Below, piece by piece: positions 51,400 to 60,521 of a stretch of DNA of 64,000 nt. The position numbers were made by a program, and so were the translations under genes. Origin of the DNA: Hymenobacter terricola (GTDB lineage: Bacteria; Bacteroidota; Bacteroidia; Cytophagales; Hymenobacteraceae); the NCBI RefSeq assembly GCF_017921975.2, contig NZ_JAGEMO020000015.1, positions 186,001 through 250,000 of the forward strand. The letters are read 5' to 3'. How positions within the stretch are numbered: position 1 is the stretch's first letter; each line of letters begins with the position of its first letter. The notes under the pieces are model-generated. The model did not search any database. It had not been told where the DNA came from and worked only from the letters and a program-made list of their open reading frames with translations.

Positions 51400-52587
51400 T
51401 CAATTCAGCCAGATGAGCGGGTTGCGCACCGGCAGATTGCGCACCACTTCCGCCACTTTGGGGTCGTGGTCGAGCCGCTGCCAGGCGCTCAGCCAGTCTT
51501 TTTGGCCAAACTGCACGGCGCCCAGCACCAGGAAAGGCTGCGCCACCGGCCAGCTGTCCCAGTACATCACATCGTGCGGAAAAGGCCAGGCGTTTTTGTC
51601 CACCACAAACGGGTAGAGGTACTCGATGCCCTTGCGCAGGCCGCGGCCATCGGGCGTCTGGTAAGTCCACAGATTTTCGGTTTTATCGCTCAGGATGGCG
51701 CAGAGCATGGTCATCGCATCGAGGTTGAAGAGGGAGTAGCCGTAGGGCTTGGTGCGCTTGGTTTCGAGCGGGAAGCTGCCATCCGGGGCCATTTGGGTGG
51801 GCAGCAGCACGGTTTTGTAGCGCTCCCGGCAGAAGCTCAGCAGCTCCTGGTTGCCGGTGAGGCGGGCGAAGGCGGCCACCTGCATGGTCCAGCAGGTGCC
51901 GTGGTTGTTGGCCGCGTTCATCTCATCTTTCCCATACTGGTGCGTGGTGAGCCAGGCCAGGTACTGCCCAAACCAGCTTTTGATGCCGGCCAACTCCTGC
52001 GCATCAAACCCCTTGGCCGCCTGCATCACCAGCACGCCCTGGGCCACTTCCAGCAGCTGAATGGTGTCGATAATGCCAATGCCGCGCCCCGTAAACTTGC
52101 CCGAAATGGCCTGCGCATACAGCAGCGAAGGGTTCATCAGCGTGGCCGGGTCTATAAACCAGGCCCGCAAATGCACCAGCGCGTGGCGCACGTACTGCGC
52201 ATCGCCCGTCAATTTATAGGCCGAGGCCAGCGCCCCGATAATGCGGCTGAAGCGAATCATGGCCAGGCGGTGGGCCGTGAAATTGGCCGGGTTGGTCTGG
52301 CCGTCGCGCTGGAGGTAGGGGCCGGCGGGGTTGGCAGGGTCGGGCCACCAGTAGTCACCTTCGGAGAAAAAGTCGTGCGGCCCGCCCGCGCTGCGCGGTG
52401 AAGTGCTGGCGGTGACCGTGACGGGCGCTTGCTGCAAAGCCCAGGCGGCTTCGGCCAGAATGTGGGCGCGCAAAGTGCGCGTAGCTTCCTGCGCCAGCTG
52501 CTGGCCGGGGGCCGGCGGCGGGGCCGAGCGGCCCGCCGGGGCGGCCAATAGCAGGCACAAAAGCAGCGCAAGGATTTTGGGTGTCAT
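51400..52587 (-). CDS. Alginate-lyase-like protein 1
   Basis: A 395-residue secreted protein with a signal peptide (LALLLCLLLAAPAGRSA). It has the alginate-lyase (PF05426-like) helical toroid, with GDYWWPDPANPAGPYLQRDG, the catalytic-looking AANNHGTCWTMQ and TYQTPDGRGLRKGIEYL. The NNHG motif carries the Asn/His pair used for proton abstraction in this fold. It shares this motif and layout with the lyase at 60509, so the two are paralogues. The exact substrate is unknown. Confidence 0.85.
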   Translation of the reverse strand: MTPKILALLLCLLLAAPAGRSAPPPAPGQQLAQEATRTLRAHILAEAAWALQQAPVTVTASTSPRSAGGPHDFFSEGDYWWPDPANPAGPYLQRDGQTNPANFTAHRLAMIRFSRIIGALASAYKLTGDAQYVRHALVHLRAWFIDPATLMNPSLLYAQAISGKFTGRGIGIIDTIQLLEVAQGVLVMQAAKGFDAQELAGIKSWFGQYLAWLTTHQYGKDEMNAANNHGTCWTMQVAAFARLTGNQELLSFCRERYKTVLLPTQMAPDGSFPLETKRTKPYGYSLFNLDAMTMLCAILSDKTENLWTYQTPDGRGLRKGIEYLYPFVVDKNAWPFPHDVMYWDSWPVAQPFLVLGAVQFGQKDWLSAWQRLDHDPKVAEVVRNLPVRNPLIWLN

Positions 52588-52607
52588 GAAATTGGGGAGA
52601 TAAATCA

Positions 52608-52735
52608 AGAACGTCATGCTCATCTGGCGTCCGCTTGTCGAAGCATCTCTACCGCGTAACTAATCCTTCTGAGTAGGTTTAACTATTGCGGTAGAGATGC
52701 TTCGACAAGCGGACGCCAGAGGAGCATGACGTTCT
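52608..52735. repeat. Long palindromic intergenic element, family 1 extended variant
   Basis: Arms 52608-52655 and 52688-52735 (48 bases, one mismatch). They keep the outer aacgtcatgct and inner tcgaagcatctctac of family 1, but the middle is catctggcgtccgcttg instead of gagcgcagc. A second, truncated acgtt end follows at 52744. Confidence 0.92.
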
Positions 52736-52772
52736 ACTGCATGACGTTTCTATGTCAAAGCAGGCGGGCTGC

Positions 52773-53948
52773 TTACCGCGCCGCGCCGATGCTGCGGTGG
52801 GTGAAGGAAGTGAAGCCCAGGAACGTCTTGTCGCCGGGCACGCCGTAGGGGTCGTCGCGGTCGCGCAGGGTGGCCAGGCGGGTGGTGCCGTAGAAGTTGT
52901 AAGCCGTTTCGATGCCGGGAAAAACGGCGTTGTCGCCCGCATTCTGGCAGCTTTTGCACTGGGTGCTGCCTTCCAGTGACTCTTCGTATTTGCCCCAGCC
53001 GTTCTTGATGGCCTGGCTGTTGAAGTTGTAGGGCGCGGTGTTGCCGGTCTGGATGCGGGCAATTTCGGCGGCGTAGGTCAGGGCGCAGAGCGTGTATTGC
53101 AGGTGGTGGCAGTCGCGCCCGCACTCGGCCACGTTGCCATCGGCCCGGATGAAGTCCGACATGTGCTGCTGCATGTAGTCGTAGCCCGTGTCGTACACGG
53201 CCGTGCTGTTGAACCACACGCCCAGCGCCATCTTGGCGTAGCAATACGACGCCTGCCAGTTGTTGATGTCGTTGATGGCACCGGGCACATTGTTCACGTA
53301 GTTGTTCTTCAGGTTGTTGAGAAAGTCCGAGAACTTGGAGACGTCGGTATCCGACCAGCCCGCGCCCGTCGTGCCGTTCACCTTGTAGTAGCGAATAATT
53401 TCGGCTGCTGCCACGAACGTGGGCGCCACCCAGGCGGCTTCGAGGTAGGTTTGGCGAAACTCGGTGGGGCCACTGGGGCCGTCGGCGGTGGAGTAGCGCT
53501 GGAAGTTGTAGGCGTAGCCGTTCAGAATCTGCTTGGCCTGCCCGGCGTAGGTCGAGCTGCCGGTTTTCACCCAGCGCAGGGCGCAGGCATAGGCCAGAAT
53601 GCAGTCGCGCCGAATCTGGTCTTCGGTGGGGCTGCCCGCGCCGGCCACCGCGTACACCACGCTCGGAAACGAGGTCGGCACGGGGTACTGGTTCATGTAG
53701 TCAATCACCTTGTTGTAGCCGGCCGTGCGGGTGGCGTCGCCGGAATTGGCCTGGCCCGCTACCAGGTCGAGGCTGGCCTGGCTGTTGACCACGCCGGGGT
53801 GGCGGAAGGTGGTAATGGTGGAATCGGCGCGGCCGGTCACGGCCAGGTCGGGAGTGGTGGCGGCGTCTTTCTGGCAGCTGGAAAACAGGGCGAAAGCCGC
53901 CGCGAAACCCAGGCGGGCCAGTCGCGGCAAAGAGGTAATATGCTTCAT
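52773..53948 (-). CDS. Alginate-lyase-family lipoprotein
   Basis: A 391-residue protein with a lipoprotein signal (MKHITSLPRLARLGFAAAFA, lipobox FSSC). The body reads as an alginate-lyase-type (alpha/alpha) barrel: LEAAWVAPTFVAAAEIIRYY, INNWQASYCYAKMALGVWF and AECGRDCHHLQYTLCALTYA, with NNW and RDxxH at the usual catalytic places. It should be an outer-membrane lyase of the polysaccharide locus. The start at 53948 precedes the signal peptide. Confidence 0.82.
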   Translation of the reverse strand: MKHITSLPRLARLGFAAAFALFSSCQKDAATTPDLAVTGRADSTITTFRHPGVVNSQASLDLVAGQANSGDATRTAGYNKVIDYMNQYPVPTSFPSVVYAVAGAGSPTEDQIRRDCILAYACALRWVKTGSSTYAGQAKQILNGYAYNFQRYSTADGPSGPTEFRQTYLEAAWVAPTFVAAAEIIRYYKVNGTTGAGWSDTDVSKFSDFLNNLKNNYVNNVPGAINDINNWQASYCYAKMALGVWFNSTAVYDTGYDYMQQHMSDFIRADGNVAECGRDCHHLQYTLCALTYAAEIARIQTGNTAPYNFNSQAIKNGWGKYEESLEGSTQCKSCQNAGDNAVFPGIETAYNFYGTTRLATLRDRDDPYGVPGDKTFLGFTSFTHRSIGAAR

Positions 53949-54208
53949 GATTCTTTGGTGGGTAAAGGATGAAAACAACAAGTCAGAACGTCGCTCCAGG
54001 AGGTAGGCCATCGTCGGGGAGTGGCCATAAAAGTAGAAGCGTAATGGCCTGATAAGGTGCTGTTTTATCGGATTTATTCACGGAATCGTTTGCGGAAAAT
54101 TCTCATGCTGCCGGTTTCGCTTTTACAGCCGTGCGCTGCCACGGGCGCATGGTTTTCCCGGCAGAAAATAATGTTTTATTCTCTTGTTAATGGGAGCACT
54201 GAAGTGTT

Positions 54209-57013
54209 CTAAAACAGCTTTTTTACCTGAATTCCATTGAGAAATGCCTCGCCCGTTTGGGCCTTGAAATCAACGATAATTCCCTGCTTGCCCCGCACCG
54301 AAACCGGCACCTTGAAGCTGACGGCCTGCAGCGGCAGCAGCCCGGACGAATTGCTCAGATTCGGCAGCACCGGCTGGCCATTCAGCAACACCGAGAAGGC
54401 GCGGCTGGGGGCCGGGGCGGGGCCGGCCGTGGAGCTGGCCCCGGCCAGGTTGTAGGCCAGCTGCTCGGCGGCGGGCGCGGCTTCCAGTTCGGCGAAGTGC
54501 AGGGTCACTTCGTACTCGCCGTCGGGCACGTCGAAGCGGAACTGGCTCAGGCCGAGGCGCTGGGTTTCGAAGATGGCATCGTAGTCGGTGCCGGGGATGC
54601 TGCGGTCGGAGCCGTAGGGCAGGCGGTCGCCGGCCATTTTGTAGGGGTGGCCGCCCACGTAGCCCCAGCCGCCGGGCGCGTAGGCCTGCTCGGGCAGCCA
54701 CACCTGGTGCAGCCGGGCATCGGCGAAAAACCGCTCGTCGCCGAGGCTCACATTTAGCTCCGTGAACGGCAGCTGGGCGGAAGCCAGGTTGGTGGGAATC
54801 AGCTGAAATTCGATATCGGCCAAATCCTCGATGGGCTGGTTGGCGGCCTGGGCGCGCAATTGGTTCGCGCCATTGCCAAAGGGCACGCGGAAGTGCGCCA
54901 CGCCGAACTCGGCCGGCCGGGTACCGAGGTCGCGGCCATTCAGCAGCAGGCGCACGGCGGGCTGGTTGGTGTACACGTCCACGGGCTGGCGGCAGAACAG
55001 CGAATCGGGCCCGGCGGCGAGGCCGGCGCGCAGCGTCCAGGCGCGGGAGCCGATGCGCAGAAACGGCGTTTTGAGCAGGTGGGCCTGGTAAAAGAGGTAG
55101 GCGTCCTTGAGCCGCCGGTCGCCGGTGAGCAGGCTTTTGTTGTTGATGTGGGGCACGGCTTCCTGCCGGGTTTCGGAGTTGAACTCGGCCAGATTCCAGA
55201 CCGTGCCGCCGGCCACGAAGGGCCGTTCCAGGATGGCGCGGAGGTAGAATTCGTGGTAGCGGTTGGCGTACTCGGTGGTTTTGTCGAAGCGTTTGGGCTG
55301 AAAGGAATGCAGCCGCTCGTCGGAGTCGGCCCCGTATTCGGTCACCAGCAGGGGCTTGTCGGGCAGCTCTTGGTGGTGGCGGTCGAGGAAGTTGGGGAAG
55401 CCCTGGAAATCGCCCGAATACCAGCCGGAGTACAGGTTCCAGCCAATTATTTGCGGAATGCTGAGCAGGCCGGCCTGCTGGTAGAGCGCAAAATCGCCGT
55501 GGCAAACCAGCATGGTGGCGCGGGCCGGGTCTTCGCGCCGGCTGAGGCTGTCGAGCTGCCGGGCCAGCGCCTGCACCCGCTGCAGGTGGGCGCGGCCGGC
55601 GTCGTTGTCGCGCTTCAGGCCGGTGGGCAGGCGCAGCAGCACCTCGTTCATGTAGGCCCAGATGATGACGCTGGGATGGTTGAAATGCTGCCGAATCATC
55701 TCCGTCTGCATCGTGCGGCAGTTCCGGAAGAAGGCCGGCGAGTCGGTAATGGCGTTGACGATGGGGATTTCGACCGAGGCCAGGATGCCCAGCCGGTCGC
55801 AGGCGGCCAGTACGGCGGGGTCCTGCGGGTAGTGCGATACGCGCAGGAAATTGCCGCCCATCTGCTTGATGAGCAGCACATCGTGTTCAGCCAGCGCATC
55901 GGGCAGGGCATTGCCCAGGCCGGGGTAATCCTGGTGGCGGTTGGTGCCGATGAGCTTGAGCGGCCGCCCGTTCAGAAAAAAGCCCGCCGCCGCATCGAAG
56001 CGAAACCAGCGCAGGCCCACCGGGCTGCTCACCTCGTCCAGGGCCGCGCCTTTCGGGCCGTCCAGCACGGAAGTCACCACGCGGTACAGGTACGGGTCGT
56101 CGGGCGTCCAGAGGTGGGGGCGGGGCAGCTTCGGCAGCAGCAGCCGGAAGGGTTGTGTCGTGCCCGGTTTCAAACTGACGCTGGCTTGCTGGCGGGCCAC
56201 GGCGCGGCCGTCGTGGTCGAGCAGCTGCGTGAGCACCGTGACCTTGCGGGCGGTGGTTGTTTCGTTGGTCAGCTCGCCGGCAACGGCCACTTCTGCCGCC
56301 TCGGCCGATACGGTTGGGGTGGTCACGAATGCGCCGCTGGAGGCGTAGTTATCGAGGGCAAAATGCACCGGCTCGGCGGCCACCAAATACACGTTGCGGT
56401 AGATGCCGCCGTAGAACGTGAAATCGGCCGTGAGCGGCGGAATATCGGGGTTATAGCGGTTGGTCAGCTTCACCAGAATTTCGGCCGGCGCCGGCTCATT
56501 GCCACTGAATTTCAGCCACTGACTGATGGGAAGCTGAAACGCCGTGTAGCCGCCCGCGTGCCGCCCGGCCAGCTGCCCGTTCACGTACACTTCGGCTTCC
56601 TGGTTGGCCCCTTCGAAGCGCAGAAACACGCGGCGGCGCTGCCAGTCGGCAGGAATGGAAAGCGTCTTTTTATACCAGCCCACGCCCCGGTAGTAGCCGG
56701 GCTCGTCGTCGAGCACATCGGTCGCGTTCCAGGTGTGGGGGAGGGAGATTTTCTCCCAGCCGGTAGGCAAGGCGGCAGCTTGAGCTACGCTGAGGCTTGC
56801 TTCATCTTTGCGAAACAGCCAGTTGGAATTGATGGATTGGGTGAGGCGCTGGGCGGTGGCCGGTCCGGCCAATAGCAACAGTGCCAGTACCATGTAGAGA
56901 CGCATATTTGCGTCTCGGCGGCCGCGCCGTGTGGATTCGTTCGGGCGTCGTTCAACGACGAAACGCAAATATGCGTCTCCACAGGTTCTGATTTTCGCTG
57001 GAAGGCTCTTCAT
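54209..57013 (-). CDS. GH2 glycoside hydrolase with malectin-like C-terminus
   Basis: A 934-residue secreted GH2-family enzyme (beta-galactosidase or beta-glucuronidase class). The N-terminal sugar-binding domain has FLRFEGANQEAEVYVNGQLA. The catalytic barrel has GTNRHQDYPG, acid/base Glu in IIWAYMNEVLLRLP and nucleophile Glu in LLVTEYGADSDE. The last 250 residues resemble a malectin/CBM57-type domain. Its ATG overlaps the stop of the upstream GH2 gene as ATGA, but the next 30 codons are an in-frame palindrome; a second start (MRLYMVLALL, 56905) directly precedes the signal peptide. Either is possible. Confidence 0.88.
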   Translation of the reverse strand: MKSLPAKIRTCGDAYLRFVVERRPNESTRRGRRDANMRLYMVLALLLLAGPATAQRLTQSINSNWLFRKDEASLSVAQAAALPTGWEKISLPHTWNATDVLDDEPGYYRGVGWYKKTLSIPADWQRRRVFLRFEGANQEAEVYVNGQLAGRHAGGYTAFQLPISQWLKFSGNEPAPAEILVKLTNRYNPDIPPLTADFTFYGGIYRNVYLVAAEPVHFALDNYASSGAFVTTPTVSAEAAEVAVAGELTNETTTARKVTVLTQLLDHDGRAVARQQASVSLKPGTTQPFRLLLPKLPRPHLWTPDDPYLYRVVTSVLDGPKGAALDEVSSPVGLRWFRFDAAAGFFLNGRPLKLIGTNRHQDYPGLGNALPDALAEHDVLLIKQMGGNFLRVSHYPQDPAVLAACDRLGILASVEIPIVNAITDSPAFFRNCRTMQTEMIRQHFNHPSVIIWAYMNEVLLRLPTGLKRDNDAGRAHLQRVQALARQLDSLSRREDPARATMLVCHGDFALYQQAGLLSIPQIIGWNLYSGWYSGDFQGFPNFLDRHHQELPDKPLLVTEYGADSDERLHSFQPKRFDKTTEYANRYHEFYLRAILERPFVAGGTVWNLAEFNSETRQEAVPHINNKSLLTGDRRLKDAYLFYQAHLLKTPFLRIGSRAWTLRAGLAAGPDSLFCRQPVDVYTNQPAVRLLLNGRDLGTRPAEFGVAHFRVPFGNGANQLRAQAANQPIEDLADIEFQLIPTNLASAQLPFTELNVSLGDERFFADARLHQVWLPEQAYAPGGWGYVGGHPYKMAGDRLPYGSDRSIPGTDYDAIFETQRLGLSQFRFDVPDGEYEVTLHFAELEAAPAAEQLAYNLAGASSTAGPAPAPSRAFSVLLNGQPVLPNLSNSSGLLPLQAVSFKVPVSVRGKQGIIVDFKAQTGEAFLNGIQVKKLF
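56897..56979. repeat. Family 2 palindrome within the coding frame of the GH2 gene
   Basis: Arms 56897-56917 and 56959-56979 (21 bases, one wobble) carry gagacgcatatttgcg and its complement. On the minus strand it is open in frame between the coupled ATG at 57013 and the signal peptide. Confidence 0.9.
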
Positions 57014-59493
57014 AGCGGCAACAGTACGGTGTCCAAACCGGGTGATTGCACGGCGACCACGCTTTGTCCGGCTTTGGCGGTCAGGCGGATGATGGCGCGG
57101 CCGTTGTAGGCCTGCACCTTGCGCGAGCCGCTGCTGGTGCCCAAATCATCGAGCAACCGGCCCTCGCCGGCCAGCGAAAACGCCACCCAGTTGGCGGCGT
57201 CGAGGCACTGCACGCCCTGCGCGTCGAAGAGCTTGACTTCGACGGTGGTGAGGCCGTTGGCTTCGGCGGTTTTGGTGAGGGCGAGCCGGGTGGGCTTGCC
57301 CCATTTCTGGGTCTGGTAGCGGAAATTGATTTCGTCGGTCACCGTTTGCCTGCCCTGGCGGGCCACGACGCGCACCTGATTCGGGCCCGTGGCGAAGGGC
57401 ACGTTCCAGTGCAGGCCGGCAGCGGGGAAATCCTGGCTGCTGCGCTTCTTCACGCCGTAGCTTTTGCTGTTCACGAATAGCTCAGCCTCGGCGCAGTTGG
57501 AGTACACTTTCACCATTTTCAGCTCGCCCTCGTCGCCCCAGCGCACGGGCCAGGAATGGCCGTAGATGTGGGCCATCGGCGCGGTGGTCCAGTAGGATTG
57601 GAAGACGTAGTAGGCCTCTTTTTTGGTGAAATCGCGCTCCACCACGCCCTTCTGGTTCATGTATGGAATGGGGTTGTCGGGGCGCACAGGCGTCGAGAAA
57701 TCCTTGAACGGCCAGTAGGCCGCGCCGCTGAGCCAGGGCATGGTTTCCTGCTCCTTCAGGTGCCAATCCACGAGGTTGCAGAGGTAAGTTTCGCTCCAGT
57801 CGCCGTCCTTCGACACGCGGGCGCTGCCGCCGAACAGCGAGGCGTCGCCGGCCTGCTCATCGGCCCCCTTGCCGGCCGTGATTTTGGCCAGCGCGTTGTC
57901 GGGGTTTTCGGAGTGGCGGCCGGCGTGGCTGTCGCCGCCCCACTCCATGTGCAGAAAGCGCTTCACGCCTTTAAATTCCTCTTCGGTGACTGATTTGTAA
58001 TCGGTGTAAATGCCTCGGTACCAGCCGGCCCAGATGGAGGGCGAGTACACGTCGGGGATGTCCTTGCAGAAATCGCAGCGCCGGATGGCGGTGTAGCGCG
58101 AAGGGTCGAGCTGGTGCGCCAGGTTGTTCAGGCCCTTCATAAACGTGCGGATTTTCTCCTTGTCGAACTCCGAAAAATCGCCGGCCCAGTCGTTCTCATT
58201 GCCCAGCCCCCAGATGATGACGGCGGGGTGGTTCTCATGCTGCTGCACCAGGTGCGTGAGCATGCGCCGGGCCTGCGCCTGGTAGATTTCGCCGCCCAGC
58301 CCGCCCCGGCACCACGGAATTTCCTCCCACACCAGAATGCCCAGCGAGTCGCACAGACTGAGCACGATGCGCGACTGCTGGTAGTGGCCGAGGCGGATGA
58401 AATTGACGCCCATCTGCTTCATCAGCAGCATTTCCTGACGTATCTGGGCCTCCGTCATGGCAGCGGCCACGCCGGCGTGGTCCTCGTGGCGATGGGTACC
58501 GCGCAGCAGCAGGCGCTGCCCGTTCAGCAAATAAGGCCCGTGCTCCACAAATTCGCTGTGGCGGAACCCCACCTGCTCGCGCTGATGAAATGCCTGCGGC
58601 CCGCTGCCCACCGTCGTTTCCACGGTGTAGAGCTGCGGGTGCTCCGGCGACCACAGGCGCGGGCTTTTCACCACAAACTGATGCAGGGCCAGCTCGCCGG
58701 CTTTCACGTTCAGCGAGCCCGCGTATTTGCCCACCGGCTTGCCCAGCGGGTCGAGCAGGCGCACCGAAACGTTAGTGGCGGCCGTGGCCGTAGTGTTTTC
58801 CAGAAACGTGGCTTGCAGCGTGAGCAGGCCGGTTTTGCCCGTTTCGTCAACCTCGGCTTTGGCCGAAAGTCGCTCCAGCGCCACGGCCGGCCGGTACTCC
58901 AGGTTGAGGTAGCGGTAGAGGCCGCCGTAAACGTTGAAGTCCGACAAGTCGGACGGTATCATCTCCAAATCCCGCGAATTGTCGCAGCGGATGCTGAGCG
59001 GGATTTTGCCTTTGAACTGCTTCTGGAACGCTTCGGTCTGCTGAAAATCGGCCACGGCCTGGGTGATGTCCACGCTCCATTCGTCGTAGCCACCCACGTG
59101 GCTGCCCACTTTCGTGGTGTAGATATAGACGTCCGTTTTCTGGCCCGCTCCCTCGAAATGCAGGCGCGTGTGGCCGCCGGGGTAGGGGTTCTGCACGTCA
59201 ATTTGAGTGCGATACCAGCCGGGGCCCTGGTAGTAGTTCACGTCGGGGTCCACGGCGTCGCGGGCGTTGAAGCAGTGGGGGAGCGTCACGGTTTCCCAGA
59301 GCGGCACGCTCTCGGGGTTGCCGGCCACCACGGGGCGCACGGCTTCCCAGATGCCGCCCAAATCCTGCCGCACAAACTCCCAGCCAGTCGTGAGCTGGCG
59401 GTGCTGCTGGGCCACCGCAGTGTGGGCAGCAGCCAGCAAAAGCAAAAGAAACAGCAGCCGCTGGGGAAGCTGGCTGGCTCGGATGGTGCGCAT
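57010..59493 (-). CDS. GH2 beta-galactosidase-like enzyme
   Basis: An 827-residue secreted GH2 enzyme with signal peptide (LLFLLLLLAAAHTAVA). Sugar-binding domain: TRLHFEGAGQKTDVYIYTT. Catalytic domain: GTHRHEDHAGV, acid/base Glu in IIWGLGNENDWAG and nucleophile Glu in FLHMEWGGDSHAG. The C-terminal domain follows the GH2 family's beta sandwich. The upstream in-frame ATG at 59538 lies in a palindromic element, so the ATG at 59493 is preferred. Its stop overlaps the next GH2 start. The paired GH2 enzymes suggest a branched or mixed-linkage substrate. Confidence 0.9.
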   Translation of the reverse strand: MRTIRASQLPQRLLFLLLLLAAAHTAVAQQHRQLTTGWEFVRQDLGGIWEAVRPVVAGNPESVPLWETVTLPHCFNARDAVDPDVNYYQGPGWYRTQIDVQNPYPGGHTRLHFEGAGQKTDVYIYTTKVGSHVGGYDEWSVDITQAVADFQQTEAFQKQFKGKIPLSIRCDNSRDLEMIPSDLSDFNVYGGLYRYLNLEYRPAVALERLSAKAEVDETGKTGLLTLQATFLENTTATAATNVSVRLLDPLGKPVGKYAGSLNVKAGELALHQFVVKSPRLWSPEHPQLYTVETTVGSGPQAFHQREQVGFRHSEFVEHGPYLLNGQRLLLRGTHRHEDHAGVAAAMTEAQIRQEMLLMKQMGVNFIRLGHYQQSRIVLSLCDSLGILVWEEIPWCRGGLGGEIYQAQARRMLTHLVQQHENHPAVIIWGLGNENDWAGDFSEFDKEKIRTFMKGLNNLAHQLDPSRYTAIRRCDFCKDIPDVYSPSIWAGWYRGIYTDYKSVTEEEFKGVKRFLHMEWGGDSHAGRHSENPDNALAKITAGKGADEQAGDASLFGGSARVSKDGDWSETYLCNLVDWHLKEQETMPWLSGAAYWPFKDFSTPVRPDNPIPYMNQKGVVERDFTKKEAYYVFQSYWTTAPMAHIYGHSWPVRWGDEGELKMVKVYSNCAEAELFVNSKSYGVKKRSSQDFPAAGLHWNVPFATGPNQVRVVARQGRQTVTDEINFRYQTQKWGKPTRLALTKTAEANGLTTVEVKLFDAQGVQCLDAANWVAFSLAGEGRLLDDLGTSSGSRKVQAYNGRAIIRLTAKAGQSVVAVQSPGLDTVLLPL

Positions 59494-59533
59494 CAAATCA
59501 GGTTGGCCTTTGGGAGATTGAGGAAACAAGGCG

Positions 59534-59635
59534 GTCATGCAGAGCGTAGCGAAGCATCTCGCGTGGGGTAGTAATTCAATCGTTGAAAAAGAATTAGTGG
59601 TAGCATGCGAGATGCTTCGCTGCGCTCGGCATGAC
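59534..59635. repeat. Palindromic intergenic element, family 1
   Basis: Arms 59534-59562 and 59607-59635 (29 bases, two mismatches) flank a loop with taattcaatcgttg. It lies between the SDR and GH2 genes of the polysaccharide locus. Confidence 0.9.
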
Positions 59636-59654
59636 GTTCAAATTGGGCATGCTA

Positions 59655-60521
59655 CTACACGCCGCCGAAGATGGAAAAGCCGCCATCCACGCAAATCATG
59701 GAGCCGGTGACGAACTGCGAGGCGTCGCTGAGCAGCCACACCAGCGCACCCTTCAGCTCATCGGGGTGGCCGAAGCGCTTGAAGGGCGTTTGGCGAATCA
59801 CCAGCTCGCCGCGGGGGGTGAAGCCGCCATCGGGCGTGGTGAGCAGGGCGCGGTTTTGCTTGGTGAGGAAGAAGCCGGGGGCCAGCGCGTTCATGCGGAT
59901 TTTATCGCCGTAGCGGTTGGCCATTTCCACGGCAAACCACTGGTTGTAGCAGTCCAGGGCCGCTTTGCCCATGTTGTAGCCCAGCACTTTGGTGATGGCC
60001 CGCTTCGAGTTCATGGAGGAAATGTTGACGATGCTGGCCTTGCCGGGTGCCTGCGCCAGGGCTTCGCCAAACACCTGCGTGGGCAGAATCGCGCCCCACA
60101 GGTTCAGTTCCATCACGCGCTTCATGCCGGCCAGGTTCATCCGGAAAACGTCCTCGGCGGGGTCGAGCACGCCATCGGCGCCGTTGCCGCCCGCGGCATT
60201 CACCAGCCCGTCGATGCGGCCGAAGGTGTCGAGTAATTGCTGGCAGGCGGCGCGCAGAGACGCTTCTTCCAGCACATCGGCGACCAGGGCCAGCGCCCGG
60301 CCGCCCTGGCTCTTGATAGTCTGGGCCCGGTCCTGGGCCACCGCCGCATTGCGCCCCAGGATGCCCACGGTGCCGCCGGCGGCCACGATGCTATCGATAA
60401 AAGCCTGGCCCAGAATGCCGGTTCCGCCGGTCACGGCAATGACTTTATCGCGCAGGGAAAACGGTTCCGTTGGGCTGGTTTGGGTGGTAAGCTCGGGCAA
60501 AGTCGCGTTCAGAAGGTCCAC
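59655..60521 (-). CDS. SDR oxidoreductase, mannonate/uronate reductase-like
   Basis: A 288-residue short-chain dehydrogenase. Cofactor loop VIAVTGGTGILGQAF, structural NAAGGNGADG, catalytic Ser in NISSMNSKRA, and Tyr/Lys in LGYNMGKAALD. The late APGFFLTKQNRALL and SMICVDGGFSIFGG are typical of SDRs that reduce keto-uronates (D-mannonate oxidoreductase/DEH-reductase type). In this locus it would process sugar acids released by the lyases. Overlaps the lyase gene by 13 bases. Confidence 0.85.
   Translation of the reverse strand: MDLLNATLPELTTQTSPTEPFSLRDKVIAVTGGTGILGQAFIDSIVAAGGTVGILGRNAAVAQDRAQTIKSQGGRALALVADVLEEASLRAACQQLLDTFGRIDGLVNAAGGNGADGVLDPAEDVFRMNLAGMKRVMELNLWGAILPTQVFGEALAQAPGKASIVNISSMNSKRAITKVLGYNMGKAALDCYNQWFAVEMANRYGDKIRMNALAPGFFLTKQNRALLTTPDGGFTPRGELVIRQTPFKRFGHPDELKGALVWLLSDASQFVTGSMICVDGGFSIFGGV

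Noticed and set aside
51272..51670. Minus-strand frame at the start of the alginate-lyase-like gene ending
   Set aside because: Partly translated palindrome and partly out-of-frame lyase gene.
54860..56875. 671-residue plus-strand open frame opposite a GH2 gene
   Set aside because: Shadow of the GH2 enzyme, whose catalytic motifs are intact.
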